Shown: piece after piece, positions 1 to 7,251 of the stretch
Layout of the letters: every line of letters starts with the position of its first letter
How positions within the stretch are numbered: position 1 is the stretch's first letter
Assembly (NCBI GenBank): GCA_000433135.1
Contig: HF991953.1
Coordinates: 1,550-15,698 of the forward strand
Reading direction: 5' to 3'
Origin: Clostridium sp. CAG:921
GTDB taxonomy: Bacteria; Bacillota; Clostridia; TANB77; CAG-465
Length of the DNA stretch: 14,149 bases
Notes under the pieces: model-generated
The model's input: the letters and a program-made list of their open reading frames with translations, nothing else
Databases searched by the model: none
Told to the model about the DNA's origin: nothing
Program-made: the position numbers and the translations under genes

Positions 1-48
1 TTATATTTATATTTATATTTATATTTATAGTTATATTTATATTTAATA
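1..48. repeat. AT-only hexamer repeat (TTATAT)n
   Basis: About eight tandem copies of the hexamer TTATAT run from the window edge, with one G substitution in copy 5 and a degenerate last copy. The repeat lies just downstream of the GerAB-type stop codon and may continue beyond the window. No hairpin with a T-tract is visible between it and the operon end. It is probably a slippage-prone intergenic microsatellite; no function is claimed. Confidence 0.7.
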
Positions 49-88
49 CTTACGTTTATGTTTTAATCTTAAATTTTATATATTTTAT

Positions 89-1270
89 CTAGTAAATGTT
101 ATTACTAGAAGTTTTATACATACTTTTGCTTTTACATTTAACTTTTTCCTTTATATTTTTTATTACGACTCCTAAAAACGTTATCATCATTGGTAAAAAT
201 ATACCAAAAATTAAAATATATGGTACTACTTTTACTATAAATTCAGTAGTAAATATAGCATTTTTAAAAACAATATTTGATAATACAAGTACTAAAATAG
301 CTAGTATATAAGGAGATACTTTTGATACTTTTGTTTTAGTATTATTATTTTTTAATATTGTTTTAAAGCTTTGTATTACAAAATGAAATGAGATTATAAG
401 GTACATTATTACATTAAATATAAATCTAAGAGATAGTGTATTTTCTACCCTTTCAATAATTGTAAATAATTTAAAACTTTTTAATGAAATATATTCTGGA
501 AACCTAAAAAGTGGAATTAACTCTTCGCCAAGTATTAATATTGTAAAAAGTGTTACGATAGTTATCATTAAATTTGCACCAAAAAACATGATACATACTT
601 TTGAATATTTTCCTTTTTGTTCAATTTGATCTTTTGGAATAATTAATGGTAAAAATATTGGAAATGTAGAAAATATCATATAAAGTATACTTGCTTTAAT
701 AACAGGCTTTATTCCATCTTTTAATATTGGAAACATATTATCAACATTGCAATTTGCAACAAGTCCTAATGCTGATACAATAAATATACCTAAATTTATT
801 ATTAGCACCATGGTACTTATTTTTGTTATAACATTTGATTTTTTTGAAGCAGCATATACTACTGGCATTAGTAATAAGATTCTAAGATAATTTGTATTTG
901 TATCTGGCATATAATTAATATCAATAAATTCTGATACGTTATATAATGCTAATATTGCCATAAATATTATTGTTATATTTAATATACAATTTAAAAAGGC
1001 TCCTATAACTTTACCAAATAATTCATTATTTAATTCAATTATGTTATAATTTTTACTATTTTTTGATATAAATATAAAAATCAGTAGTGGAATAATTCCA
1101 ATTATTCCACCAAGTATAGTTGCAATATATGCATTTATATTGCAAATTGAAAATATTACATAAGATGACATTCCGATAAAACTACTTTTAGTTAGTGTAA
1201 CAAAAAAACTAGCATATCCCCAAGTAGTAATTTTTTCAGTTTCGTTAAAATTTTCATTACTTTGTTCCAT
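89..1270 (-). CDS. Spore germination receptor subunit B (GerAB/GerKB-type permease)
   Basis: This 393-residue protein is almost entirely hydrophobic, with roughly ten predicted membrane helices. That fits the GerAB family, which has an amino acid permease (APC-like) fold, and the length is normal for the family (about 360-380). It is the proposed germinant-binding subunit of a GerA-type receptor in the inner spore membrane. The N-terminal stretch around residues 14-45 (TTWGYASFFVTLTKSSFIG, then a hydrophobic helix) occupies the usual position of the first helix. The tail after about residue 375 is basic and cytoplasmic in character. It is the last gene of the operon. Its ATG overlaps the GerAC stop by one base (TAATG) and only a weak purine run (GGTGGGG) precedes it, so translational coupling is likely. 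The family is assigned from hydropathy, length and operon context; the germinant cannot be predicted. Confidence 0.9.
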   Translation of the reverse strand: MEQSNENFNETEKITTWGYASFFVTLTKSSFIGMSSYVIFSICNINAYIATILGGIIGIIPLLIFIFISKNSKNYNIIELNNELFGKVIGAFLNCILNITIIFMAILALYNVSEFIDINYMPDTNTNYLRILLLMPVVYAASKKSNVITKISTMVLIINLGIFIVSALGLVANCNVDNMFPILKDGIKPVIKASILYMIFSTFPIFLPLIIPKDQIEQKGKYSKVCIMFFGANLMITIVTLFTILILGEELIPLFRFPEYISLKSFKLFTIIERVENTLSLRFIFNVIMYLIISFHFVIQSFKTILKNNNTKTKVSKVSPYILAILVLVLSNIVFKNAIFTTEFIVKVVPYILIFGIFLPMMITFLGVVIKNIKEKVKCKSKSMYKTSSNNIY

Positions 1271-2571
1271 TACAAATCATGCACCCCACCTTCTGTTGGG
1301 AAATCAACATTTAAAGATACATTATAATCTATATACTTATAATATTGATCACCATATTTTAACATCAATAATTCATAATCTTTATTATCAAATTTGTAAA
1401 ATATATTACCAGCCCCTATTAAATCACAATCATATTTTTCTTTTGTATTCGATATGAATTTTTCTATTTTTTCAGTTAAATACTCCTTAGCGTAGTTTTG
1501 ATTTATTTTATATTTTTCTTTTGTTTTAAAATCTACATTTTTTCCTGTTTCTGTAACATTACAACTTAGATTTATACTTAAATCTATTATAAATTTATCA
1601 TTTTCACGTCTTGGCTTTAACTTAGTAGATACGCTAGTTTGTTCTATTACGAGTAAGTTTTCTTTTTCTCCTATTTGTATAATACCTCCTTTGGCATTTT
1701 TAGTTATCAAATTATATATGTAATTTTCCTCATCTTCTATATATCCTGTTAAGAAATGATCTTTAAAATATGCTAAATTTGATACTTTTATTTTTTTAGT
1801 CTGAGCATTTTTATTATCATTTTGATCTTTTTTACTAGAATCATCACTACTTGAGATTTGCAAATCATTATTTTCATTATTTTCATTGCTATTTTTAGCG
1901 TAATTTTCATCTTTTATTTTATTATCATTTAACTCATCTTTGCTTCCAATAATCTCATCTTCATCAATTTCAATTGATACTGCTACAGAAGATTTACCAT
2001 TTTCTAAAAACATTGCTACATTATCGCTAAGTGTATTTACTGATGCAATCCCTTTATACCTGTTGCTTGTTATTATGCTATCTACAATATTCTCAGCAGG
2101 GTTTGACTCTAAAGGCGTCAATATTTCTAATACTTTTTGGGGTGTAGTATTCCTAGTTATGACCATCATAAAATCATTACTTCCCTCATTATCTCTTATA
2201 AAAAAATTAAGAGTATCTAAAATATCTTGTGATTTTGCCATTTTTTCTGATATAAGTAATAATTTCATATGAGCCAAATATAACTTTTTTGGAGATTCTT
2301 CAATTATATTTCTAAGTGCAGATTGAACACTAGGACTTTTTGAATTTATTACAACTATCTCACTTGATGAATTTGAACTCCCAGATCCACTTCCAGAAGA
2401 ATTTTCTTTTTTATTATTAAGTATTTGGGCAGTTATTATATACTCATTTGTCTTTGTATCATAGTCAATTCCAATTGCTGATGCAATTGCAAGTTCATTT
2501 AGCTCTCTTGCATTACTAAATCCATTTAGCACAAACATTACAATTAATAAAAAAAATATTTTTGCTTTCAT
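1270..2571 (-). CDS. Spore germination receptor subunit C (Ger(x)C family), lipobox cysteine absent
   Basis: This 433-residue protein matches the GerAC family, the normally lipid-anchored outer subunit of GerA-type receptors. After a hydrophobic signal segment (residues 4-17) comes RELNELAIASAIGID, the conserved start of the mature family domain. Family members normally carry GCWDRRE here; this protein has GFSNARE, with Phe18 (codon TTT at 2518-2520) where the lipidated Cys belongs. No other Cys lies in the first 31 residues. SNA before Arg22 could serve as a signal peptidase I site. Two low-complexity inserts, Ser/Gly at residues 58-70 and Asn/Asp/Lys/Ser at about 204-260, explain the extra length over the usual 370-400. 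The ATG overlaps the GerAA stop by one base (TAATG), and AAGGAGAA precedes it. The family is secure; whether the subunit still works is uncertain. Confidence 0.92.
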   Translation of the reverse strand: MKAKIFFLLIVMFVLNGFSNARELNELAIASAIGIDYDTKTNEYIITAQILNNKKENSSGSGSGSSNSSSEIVVINSKSPSVQSALRNIIEESPKKLYLAHMKLLLISEKMAKSQDILDTLNFFIRDNEGSNDFMMVITRNTTPQKVLEILTPLESNPAENIVDSIITSNRYKGIASVNTLSDNVAMFLENGKSSVAVSIEIDEDEIIGSKDELNDNKIKDENYAKNSNENNENNDLQISSSDDSSKKDQNDNKNAQTKKIKVSNLAYFKDHFLTGYIEDEENYIYNLITKNAKGGIIQIGEKENLLVIEQTSVSTKLKPRRENDKFIIDLSINLSCNVTETGKNVDFKTKEKYKINQNYAKEYLTEKIEKFISNTKEKYDCDLIGAGNIFYKFDNKDYELLMLKYGDQYYKYIDYNVSLNVDFPTEGGVHDL

Positions 2572-4223
2572 TATGATTTCTCCTTATCAATTCTATATTT
2601 AGTAAGATTATCTGTTAATATTTTTTGCCTTTTATTATCTAGTGATATATTTTTTCTTCTTAAAAAATTCTTTTTTAAAGCATCTACATTTAAAGGTGCA
2701 ATTGGATAAGTATATGGCTTTTTTAAGCTAGTTGTGCTTGCTAAATTTATAATTAGCAAAATCATACCAACTCCTAGTCCAACAAGACCCGCAGCACTTG
2801 CAAATATAAGTAAAATCACTCTCCACTTTCTTAATGCATTTGCCATATTAATATCTGTAAACATAAGACCTGATATAGTTGTAATTGCTATTACTATTAT
2901 CATAATTGGTGAAACTATTCCAGCATTTACAGCAGCGTCTCCAAGTATTAAAGCACCTACTATTGAAAGAGTACTACCGCCTGAATTTGGTACTCTAAAA
3001 TCACCTTCTCTTAGTATTTCAAATGATAAAATCATCAAAAAAGCTTCTAAGTATGCAGGAAATGGAACACCTTCTCTTTGCGTGGCAAAAGATAATAAAA
3101 GTTTTGTTGGTATTGATTCTTGATCAAAAGCCACTAATGCAACATAAAAAGCAGGTGTAAAAATTGTTATAACAAAAGCTAAATATCTTACTAACTTTGT
3201 TATAAACACATTTATATCTTTTTGATAATTATCCTCAATATTATTTACAAAATCTGTAATAAAAGCAGGAATTACCAAAACAAATGGGGTGTTTTCAATT
3301 ACTAGTGCCACTCTTCCTTGAAGTAAGTAAAAAGAAACTAAATCTGGTCTTTCTGTACTTATCATAGTTGGAAAATCTGTTTTATTCGAATCTTCAAGTA
3401 TCTCCATTATATAGTTACTATCAATTATTGCATCTATATCGATCTTTTCAATTTGCTGAATAATACTATCTACAAAATCTTTTCTACATATATCTTGAAT
3501 ATACAAAATTCCAATTTTTGTTTTACTTCTTCTTCCAACTTGGCTTTCATTTAATACAAGTTTTTCTGTTTTTATTCTTTTTCTTATAAGACCTATATTT
3601 ATTTGGTAATTTTCTATAAAGGAATCTTTTGGTCCTTTGACATTTTTCTCACTTGTAGGCTCACTTATACTTCTATCTAGTAAAGCTCCTGTTCCAAAAG
3701 CAATTATTGTAGTATCATATATTATAAAAGTAAAGCCAGAGAAAAGGTAATAAAATATATCATCAGTTTCAATATCAATTTTTTTTGATTTACCAATAGT
3801 TATATTTTTTTGTAATTTTTCTAGTATTCTATTTACATCTATTTTTTGGGCAGTATTAAAGTTCTTCCTATTATCAACTCTTTGTTTAAGTGAAACCTTT
3901 TTATTTGCCTTTTCTTTATTTTTTGTATTCTCATCACTATTGTTAAGATTTTCATTTAGAGCTTTGTTTTCGTTTGATATTTCATTTACTATTTTTTCAT
4001 TTAAGCTCTCACTTACTAAATTTCCTATACTTCTTATTATAAAATTAGAAATTGCATTTTCATCACAAAGTGATTCATTATATACTATATCTACTTCTTC
4101 AGCTTCAACATCAAGTTTTTTATATACTATATCTTTTGAATTAAAAGTATTTTTCTTTATATAATTTATTATATCTTCGCTATTTTTTATATTATTTTTT
4201 AAACTATATTTTTCTTGCTCCAT
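2571..4223 (-). CDS. Spore germination receptor subunit A (GerAA/GerKA-type)
   Basis: This 550-residue protein is the GerAA-type subunit of a nutrient germinant receptor. A soluble N-terminal region (residues 1-300) holds the conserved EPTSEKNVKGPKDSFIEN (188-205) followed by the NIGLIRKRIK segment. A membrane region follows, with helices from about residue 305 to 495. The family signature REGVPFPAYLEAFLMILSFE (383-402), then LREGDFRVPNSGGSTLSIVG and LGDAAVNAGIVSPI, is intact. A polar Asn/Glu/Lys-rich stretch at about 75-125 lengthens the N-domain beyond the usual 480-500. In the family, this subunit forms the membrane oligomer with subunits B and C. It is the first gene of the operon. Start at 4223 is supported by AAGGAGA seven bases upstream and by a sigma-G promoter match just beyond. 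The A-C-B gene order resembles the Bacillus subtilis gerK operon. Confidence 0.95.
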   Translation of the reverse strand: MEQEKYSLKNNIKNSEDIINYIKKNTFNSKDIVYKKLDVEAEEVDIVYNESLCDENAISNFIIRSIGNLVSESLNEKIVNEISNENKALNENLNNSDENTKNKEKANKKVSLKQRVDNRKNFNTAQKIDVNRILEKLQKNITIGKSKKIDIETDDIFYYLFSGFTFIIYDTTIIAFGTGALLDRSISEPTSEKNVKGPKDSFIENYQINIGLIRKRIKTEKLVLNESQVGRRSKTKIGILYIQDICRKDFVDSIIQQIEKIDIDAIIDSNYIMEILEDSNKTDFPTMISTERPDLVSFYLLQGRVALVIENTPFVLVIPAFITDFVNNIEDNYQKDINVFITKLVRYLAFVITIFTPAFYVALVAFDQESIPTKLLLSFATQREGVPFPAYLEAFLMILSFEILREGDFRVPNSGGSTLSIVGALILGDAAVNAGIVSPIMIIVIAITTISGLMFTDINMANALRKWRVILLIFASAAGLVGLGVGMILLIINLASTTSLKKPYTYPIAPLNVDALKKNFLRRKNISLDNKRQKILTDNLTKYRIDKEKS

Positions 4224-4242
4224 AACAATTTCTCCTTATAAT

Positions 4243-4272
4243 TATTATGTATTTTTTTAAATTTATTTATTC
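4243..4272 (-). promoter_or_regulatory. Sigma-G-type promoter of the germination operon
   Basis: On the minus strand, GAATA (4268-4272) is followed by exactly 18 bases and then CATAATA (4243-4249). This fits the forespore sigma-G consensus (GHATR, 17-18 bases, CATNHTA) at every defined position. Transcription would start near 4236, giving a very short leader that begins with the Shine-Dalgarno AAGGAGA (4231-4237). Germinant receptor operons are classic sigma-G targets, so position and gene content agree. No transcript data are available here. Confidence 0.75.
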
Positions 4273-4571
4273 AATTCTAAAATAATTTTAAAACTTGAAA
4301 AGCTATTATAAAATTTAATTTTTAATAAATGTATATATTTGTACTAATTAAAACTTTGTTAAACTTATATCTTCACCAAATGTTTTACATTAAACCTCAA
4401 TCTACATTACAACTAGTTAAGTACTAAATATTCCATTTAATCTTATTTGTATAAACCTCTATTTGCCATATTTTCTCACAATATTTTTAATATTTTTTGC
4501 CATTATTTTCTTTAGGATATAAACAGTTTTTAGAATTAATCAATGCTTATAGTCAAAAATATTCCACTTTT

Positions 4572-4598
4572 ACCGACAAAATTAGACAAAATTCGACA
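4572..4598 (-). promoter_or_regulatory. Three tandem Spo0A-box-like sites at 10-bp spacing
   Basis: Read on the minus strand, three heptamers lie head to tail with 10-bp periodicity: TGTCGAA (4592-4598, identical to the 0A box), TGTCTAA (4582-4588, one mismatch) and TGTCGGT (4572-4578, two mismatches), separated by TTT. Tandem 0A boxes at 10-bp spacing, as in the abrB promoter of Bacillus subtilis, are how Spo0A dimers bind. They sit just upstream of the candidate promoter of the 4659 gene, centred about 50-70 bases before its likely start of transcription. Spo0A control is inferred from the motif only. Confidence 0.6.
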
Positions 4599-4638
4599 TG
4601 CAAAAACACTTGCATTTTATTAAAAGATAATATATTAT
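4593..4638 (+). promoter_or_regulatory. Possible sigma-A promoter with inverted repeat for 4659-5687
   Basis: TTGCAT (4610-4615) and TATTAT (4633-4638) are separated by 17 bases, a moderate match to sigma-A elements. The -35 also forms the right arm of a hexamer inverted repeat, ATGCAA-AAACAC-TTGCAT (4598-4615), which could be an operator. Transcription would begin around 4645, close to the Shine-Dalgarno, giving a very short leader. The weak -35 suits an activator-dependent promoter, in line with the Spo0A-like boxes just upstream. Confidence 0.4.
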
Positions 4639-4658
4639 ATTATTAGGGAGGGATGTAT

Positions 4659-5195
4659 ATGGAATTAAAAAATAGAACTTTAATTATACTATCAGTTATT
4701 CTTGTTGTACTTTTAGGTTTTATAATTTTTCTAAATACTAATAAAATAACAAGCAGAGGCTATGAACTTTCAGGACTTAGCAAAGGTCAAACCGTTTATG
4801 CATATGACATTAAAGATAATGAGGTTATACAATCTGTGTATTCTAATGCACCAAGCTTTGATAGTATTGCTTCACTTTGGTCAAAACAGGTATACACTTA
4901 CAGTTTATCAAATAATAGTATTTCTAAAACAGAACAAAAATACTACTTTGTTGCAAATCATATGGCAAAACGAGAGTTAAATTCTCGTAAATCTTCAAAT
5001 AATTATAACGATTTAGATTTAAAACTCAATAATTCTGTTTTAACAACAACTTACACAGATTCTGCTTTAACTGGATATAAAACAAAAGACGATATAATAA
5101 ATTCAATAACAAAATATCTTAGTAAAATGTCTAGAGAATCAAGAATATTTGTAAAAGAAAACGGTAATTTAAGATTCGAAGAAGGAACTTTATAG
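4659..5195 (+). CDS. Membrane-anchored protein of unknown function, paralog of the next gene
   Basis: I do not recognise the family. The 178-residue protein has a short basic N-terminus, one hydrophobic helix (about residues 7-27) and then a polar domain rich in Ser, Asn, Lys and Tyr. That predicts a single-pass protein with its domain outside the membrane. I chose ATG 4659 over the in-frame ATG 4653 because AGGGAGGG (4645-4652) abuts 4653 but lies about seven bases from 4659. The central KQVYTYSLSNNSISK...KYYFVANHMAKREL and the C-terminal YKTKDDIINSITKYL align with equivalent stretches of the protein encoded 18 bases downstream, so the pair looks like a tandem duplication. There are no cysteines, lipobox or catalytic motif. 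The possible Spo0A boxes upstream hint at sporulation-linked or transition-phase expression. Confidence 0.8.
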   Translation: MELKNRTLIILSVILVVLLGFIIFLNTNKITSRGYELSGLSKGQTVYAYDIKDNEVIQSVYSNAPSFDSIASLWSKQVYTYSLSNNSISKTEQKYYFVANHMAKRELNSRKSSNNYNDLDLKLNNSVLTTTYTDSALTGYKTKDDIINSITKYLSKMSRESRIFVKENGNLRFEEGTL

Positions 5196-5213
5196 AAAGG
5201 AATGAATTAAAAA

Positions 5214-5687
5214 ATGACTAAAAGAAAAATTTTAAGTATTTCTCTACTTGTAGTTATATTAATTTGCATAATATATCTAGCCTCTTCTTTTATTTTAGTA
5301 TCAGAGTGGCCAGTTGATCTTAATGCTATGAATCTTGATTTTAAAAATAATTATGTAGGATACAAAATTGAGCAAGATACTAATAAAATAGTATATACTA
5401 GATATGAAAATCAAAATTCTCTAATTCAGAATTTAAGATTTACATATATTCCCAAAATTGTTACAACATATAGTTTTGAAAATGGTACAATATCTAATGT
5501 TTCTGTCAAATATCATTATCTTAGAGCTTCTGATGCTAAAAAAGATTATGATAATAAAGACTATGATTTCTTTAATTCAAGTAAATCAATAGAAAAAAAT
5601 GTAATAACAGAAGATATGACAGAATTTTATAAAAATAAAACTGCTGAAGAAATAATTGATACAATAAAATCAAATTATAACACTTAA
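5214..5687 (+). CDS. Membrane-anchored protein of unknown function, second paralog
   Basis: This 157-residue protein has the same plan as its upstream neighbour: basic MTKRK, one membrane helix (about residues 6-28) and an outer polar domain. Similarity to the neighbour is clearest at KIVTTYSFENGTISNVSVKY (neighbour: KQVYTYSLSNNSISKTEQKY), at the following A-K pair, and at NKTAEEIIDTIKSNY (neighbour: YKTKDDIINSITKYL). The Shine-Dalgarno GAAAGG ends about 13 bases before the ATG, which is long. The closer ATG at 5202 is in frame but stops after two codons. The gene is probably co-transcribed with its neighbour and ends at the hairpin 5688-5729. Function unknown. Confidence 0.78.
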   Translation: MTKRKILSISLLVVILICIIYLASSFILVSEWPVDLNAMNLDFKNNYVGYKIEQDTNKIVYTRYENQNSLIQNLRFTYIPKIVTTYSFENGTISNVSVKYHYLRASDAKKDYDNKDYDFFNSSKSIEKNVITEDMTEFYKNKTAEEIIDTIKSNYNT

Positions 5688-5729
5688 AAAAAATATCTAG
5701 TAGGATTATTATACTACTAGATATTTTTT
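5688..5729. terminator. Bidirectional intrinsic terminator
   Basis: A perfect 16-bp stem pairs AAAAAATATCTAGTAG (5688-5703) with CTACTAGATATTTTTT (5714-5729) around a 10-base loop. The A-run on the left arm and T-run on the right let it work on both strands. It sits directly after the plus-strand stop codon and 30 bases beyond the convergent minus-strand gene ending at 5760, so it likely ends both transcripts. Confidence 0.9.
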
Positions 5730-5759
5730 ATTTTTTATCATATATTGCGCTAAAAACAC

Positions 5760-6011
5760 TTATGCTAATATATCAAGTGAGTTAATAAACATAGCTAAAT
5801 TTAATGTAAATCCAGCTAATTTATAGCTAATATATGAACATTTTTTATCTTTCATGTAAAGTTTTACTATACATATTGCATAAGAAACTGTTGCAATAAA
5901 TGAAACTACCTCCTTTATTATAAGTAGCCACATACAACCTTTGAAAATACTTACAAAAACTACAAGTATGTTACATACTAAAAAAGATACAATGCCTAAA
6001 AGTTCTAGCAT
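5760..6011 (-). CDS. Small three-helix membrane protein, paralog of 8119-8388
   Basis: I do not recognise this 83-residue protein. It is hydrophobic, with helices at about residues 3-22, 27-50 and 64-82 and a short Lys/Cys-containing loop (KDKKCSY) between the last two. It aligns without gaps to the 89-residue product of 8119-8388 after a one-residue offset: both begin ML, share G(I/L)VSF, and share WL..I....SF in the second helix. GGAGG nine bases before the ATG supports this start. Only 18 bases separate it from the degenerate-GGDEF gene upstream, so the two are probably one operon and may act together. The role is unknown. Confidence 0.72.
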   Translation of the reverse strand: MLELLGIVSFLVCNILVVFVSIFKGCMWLLIIKEVVSFIATVSYAICIVKLYMKDKKCSYISYKLAGFTLNLAMFINSLDILA

Positions 6012-6029
6012 TTTGACATGCCTCCAATT

Positions 6030-7091
6030 TTATATTTTATATGCACCCAAACAAGCATAATTTATAACATTTTCTTCAGTTAATGATTCATCAAATACCA
6101 ATATTGTATAATAGATAAATGGTAATTTTATATGCTCATTTCTTTGTTTTTCTAAAGTGTTTTTCAACTTTTTATTTAAGTTTCCTAAATAAGCGCAATC
6201 CTCATCAATAATAGCAAATTTTCCATTACCAATTCTATAACAACTACCACATTTTGAATATATAGTTTGAAAATCTTCAAATACTTCCATTAAAGCTTTA
6301 TTTATATAGTCTTTACTTCCAATACATACATAACTTTCATCTTCTAAACTAAGAAACAAAATTCTAAATGGTTTAGATGAATTATTTAAACTCATATTTA
6401 CTTTTTCTTTAAAAAGTTTTTTATTTAAGAACTGAGTTGATGGATCAATGTATTCATTAGTGCCAATATTGTAACATAAATACATAATTAAAGTTCCAAT
6501 AGATAAACTAAAACTATAAATCATTATATCTGTAGTTATTAATTGTATTAATGCACCTAAGATAATAAATACAGCTATTACAGCAAAAACTATCCCAAAC
6601 TTTTTTTCAAAGAAATTCCAAAAATACATCTCTTTTATTATAAAAGATACCCAAAATACTACAAAAGTTACAAATAACATAGTAGCAGATATAGTACTTT
6701 TAAAACCGCAATAAAACAGCACTGATATAATAATACAAGTACCAGACAAAGTAGCAAGAGGTATTAAATCAAATAGTTCTTTACTAATTAAAGTTCTACA
6801 AGCTTTATTTTCAAATACATGACTCAAAAAAATTGGAACTACAAAACATGTACAAGAATATATTACCAATACTATCAACTTTGCTATTACAACTAAAGTA
6901 CTATCAGGAACATTAAAATCTACAAATTCTATTTTTAAGTATTCACAAAGACAAATAATTTCAACACATACGTAAGCTAGTAAGAATTTCTTCCGCTTTT
7001 TCTTATTAAATGCTTCATTTTGTATAATACTTATAATCACTATAAAATTAACAAAAATTTCAAATAAAATCAGTACTAAATATTCACTCAT
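6030..7091 (-). CDS. Seven-helix membrane protein with degenerate GGDEF domain
   Basis: This 353-residue protein has about seven hydrophobic helices (residues 1-210) and then a cytoplasmic domain (212-353) with the outline of a GGDEF diguanylate cyclase domain. IDPSTQFLNKKLF (215-227) matches the usual DPLTGLLNRRxF opening. YRIGNGKFAII (285-295) sits where RxGGDEFxxx belongs, and the end AYKI resembles the final helix. The active-site loop reads GNGKF instead of GGDEF: the metal- and substrate-binding acidic residues are gone and no RxxD inhibitory site precedes it. Cyclic-di-GMP synthesis is therefore unlikely; a sensory, nucleotide-binding or scaffold role is inferred. GGAGG seven bases before the ATG supports the start. 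A sigma-A promoter lies at 7224-7251, with a mini-ORF between. The GGDEF relationship is visible only through these motifs. Confidence 0.75.
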   Translation of the reverse strand: MSEYLVLILFEIFVNFIVIISIIQNEAFNKKKRKKFLLAYVCVEIICLCEYLKIEFVDFNVPDSTLVVIAKLIVLVIYSCTCFVVPIFLSHVFENKACRTLISKELFDLIPLATLSGTCIIISVLFYCGFKSTISATMLFVTFVVFWVSFIIKEMYFWNFFEKKFGIVFAVIAVFIILGALIQLITTDIMIYSFSLSIGTLIMYLCYNIGTNEYIDPSTQFLNKKLFKEKVNMSLNNSSKPFRILFLSLEDESYVCIGSKDYINKALMEVFEDFQTIYSKCGSCYRIGNGKFAIIDEDCAYLGNLNKKLKNTLEKQRNEHIKLPFIYYTILVFDESLTEENVINYACLGAYKI

Positions 7092-7135
7092 GCCATTTCC
7101 TCCTATGATAAAATAATAGCTAATTAATTAAATAA

Positions 7136-7153
7136 TTAATAATAAAAATCCAT
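7136..7153 (-). other. Mini-ORF MDFYY with strong Shine-Dalgarno (possible leader peptide)
   Basis: AAGGAGG (7160-7166) is followed at good spacing by ATG and four codons, then TAA, encoding MDFYY. The site lies between the promoter at 7224-7251 and the 7091 start, so a ribosome should load here before reaching the GGDEF-like gene 45 bases downstream. It could be a leader peptide affecting mRNA stability or downstream translation, or the remnant of a decayed gene. The role is inferred from position only. Confidence 0.4.
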
Positions 7154-7223
7154 TATTAACCTCCTTAATTTATTTTTCATTATAATTATTAAACTATAAT
7201 TTTAAGATAAAAATATCAGTAAT

Positions 7224-7251
7224 ATTATAACATACTATTTAAATATTTCAA
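7224..7251 (-). promoter_or_regulatory. Sigma-A promoter with extended -10 for 7091-5760 unit
   Basis: On the minus strand, TTGAAA (7246-7251) is separated by 16 bases from TATAAT (7224-7229), and TG one base before TATAAT gives an extended -10. It would start transcription near 7217, about 125 bases before the GGDEF-like gene, with the MDFYY mini-ORF in the leader. In such AT-rich DNA chance TATAAT matches are common, but the paired -35 and the extended -10 raise the likelihood. Confidence 0.65.

Larger units (their letters stand above)
4224..4658. other. Divergent intergenic region between germination operon and 4659 gene
   Basis: This 435-bp AT-rich region separates the minus-strand ger operon from the plus-strand gene pair. 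The left end carries the sigma-G promoter (4243-4272). The right end carries three Spo0A-box-like sites (4572-4598), an inverted repeat and a possible sigma-A promoter (4593-4638). Between 4275 and 4570 I see only AT-rich sequence with no convincing ORF, hairpin-T-tract terminator or RNA gene. Confidence 0.6.

Noticed and set aside
1..48. AT hexamer repeat as a replication origin or coding repeat
   Set aside because: No DnaA boxes or iteron-like sequence are present, and stops lie between it and the GerAB frame; a simple microsatellite is enough.
2734..3123. 129-codon plus-strand ORF opposite GerAA
   Set aside because: It is a mirror of the conserved hydrophobic GerAA coding sequence on the other strand, with no promoter or ribosome binding site.
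4653..4658. ATG 4653 as start of the first plus-strand gene
   Set aside because: The Shine-Dalgarno AGGGAGGG abuts this ATG with no spacing; the next in-frame ATG at 4659 has normal spacing.
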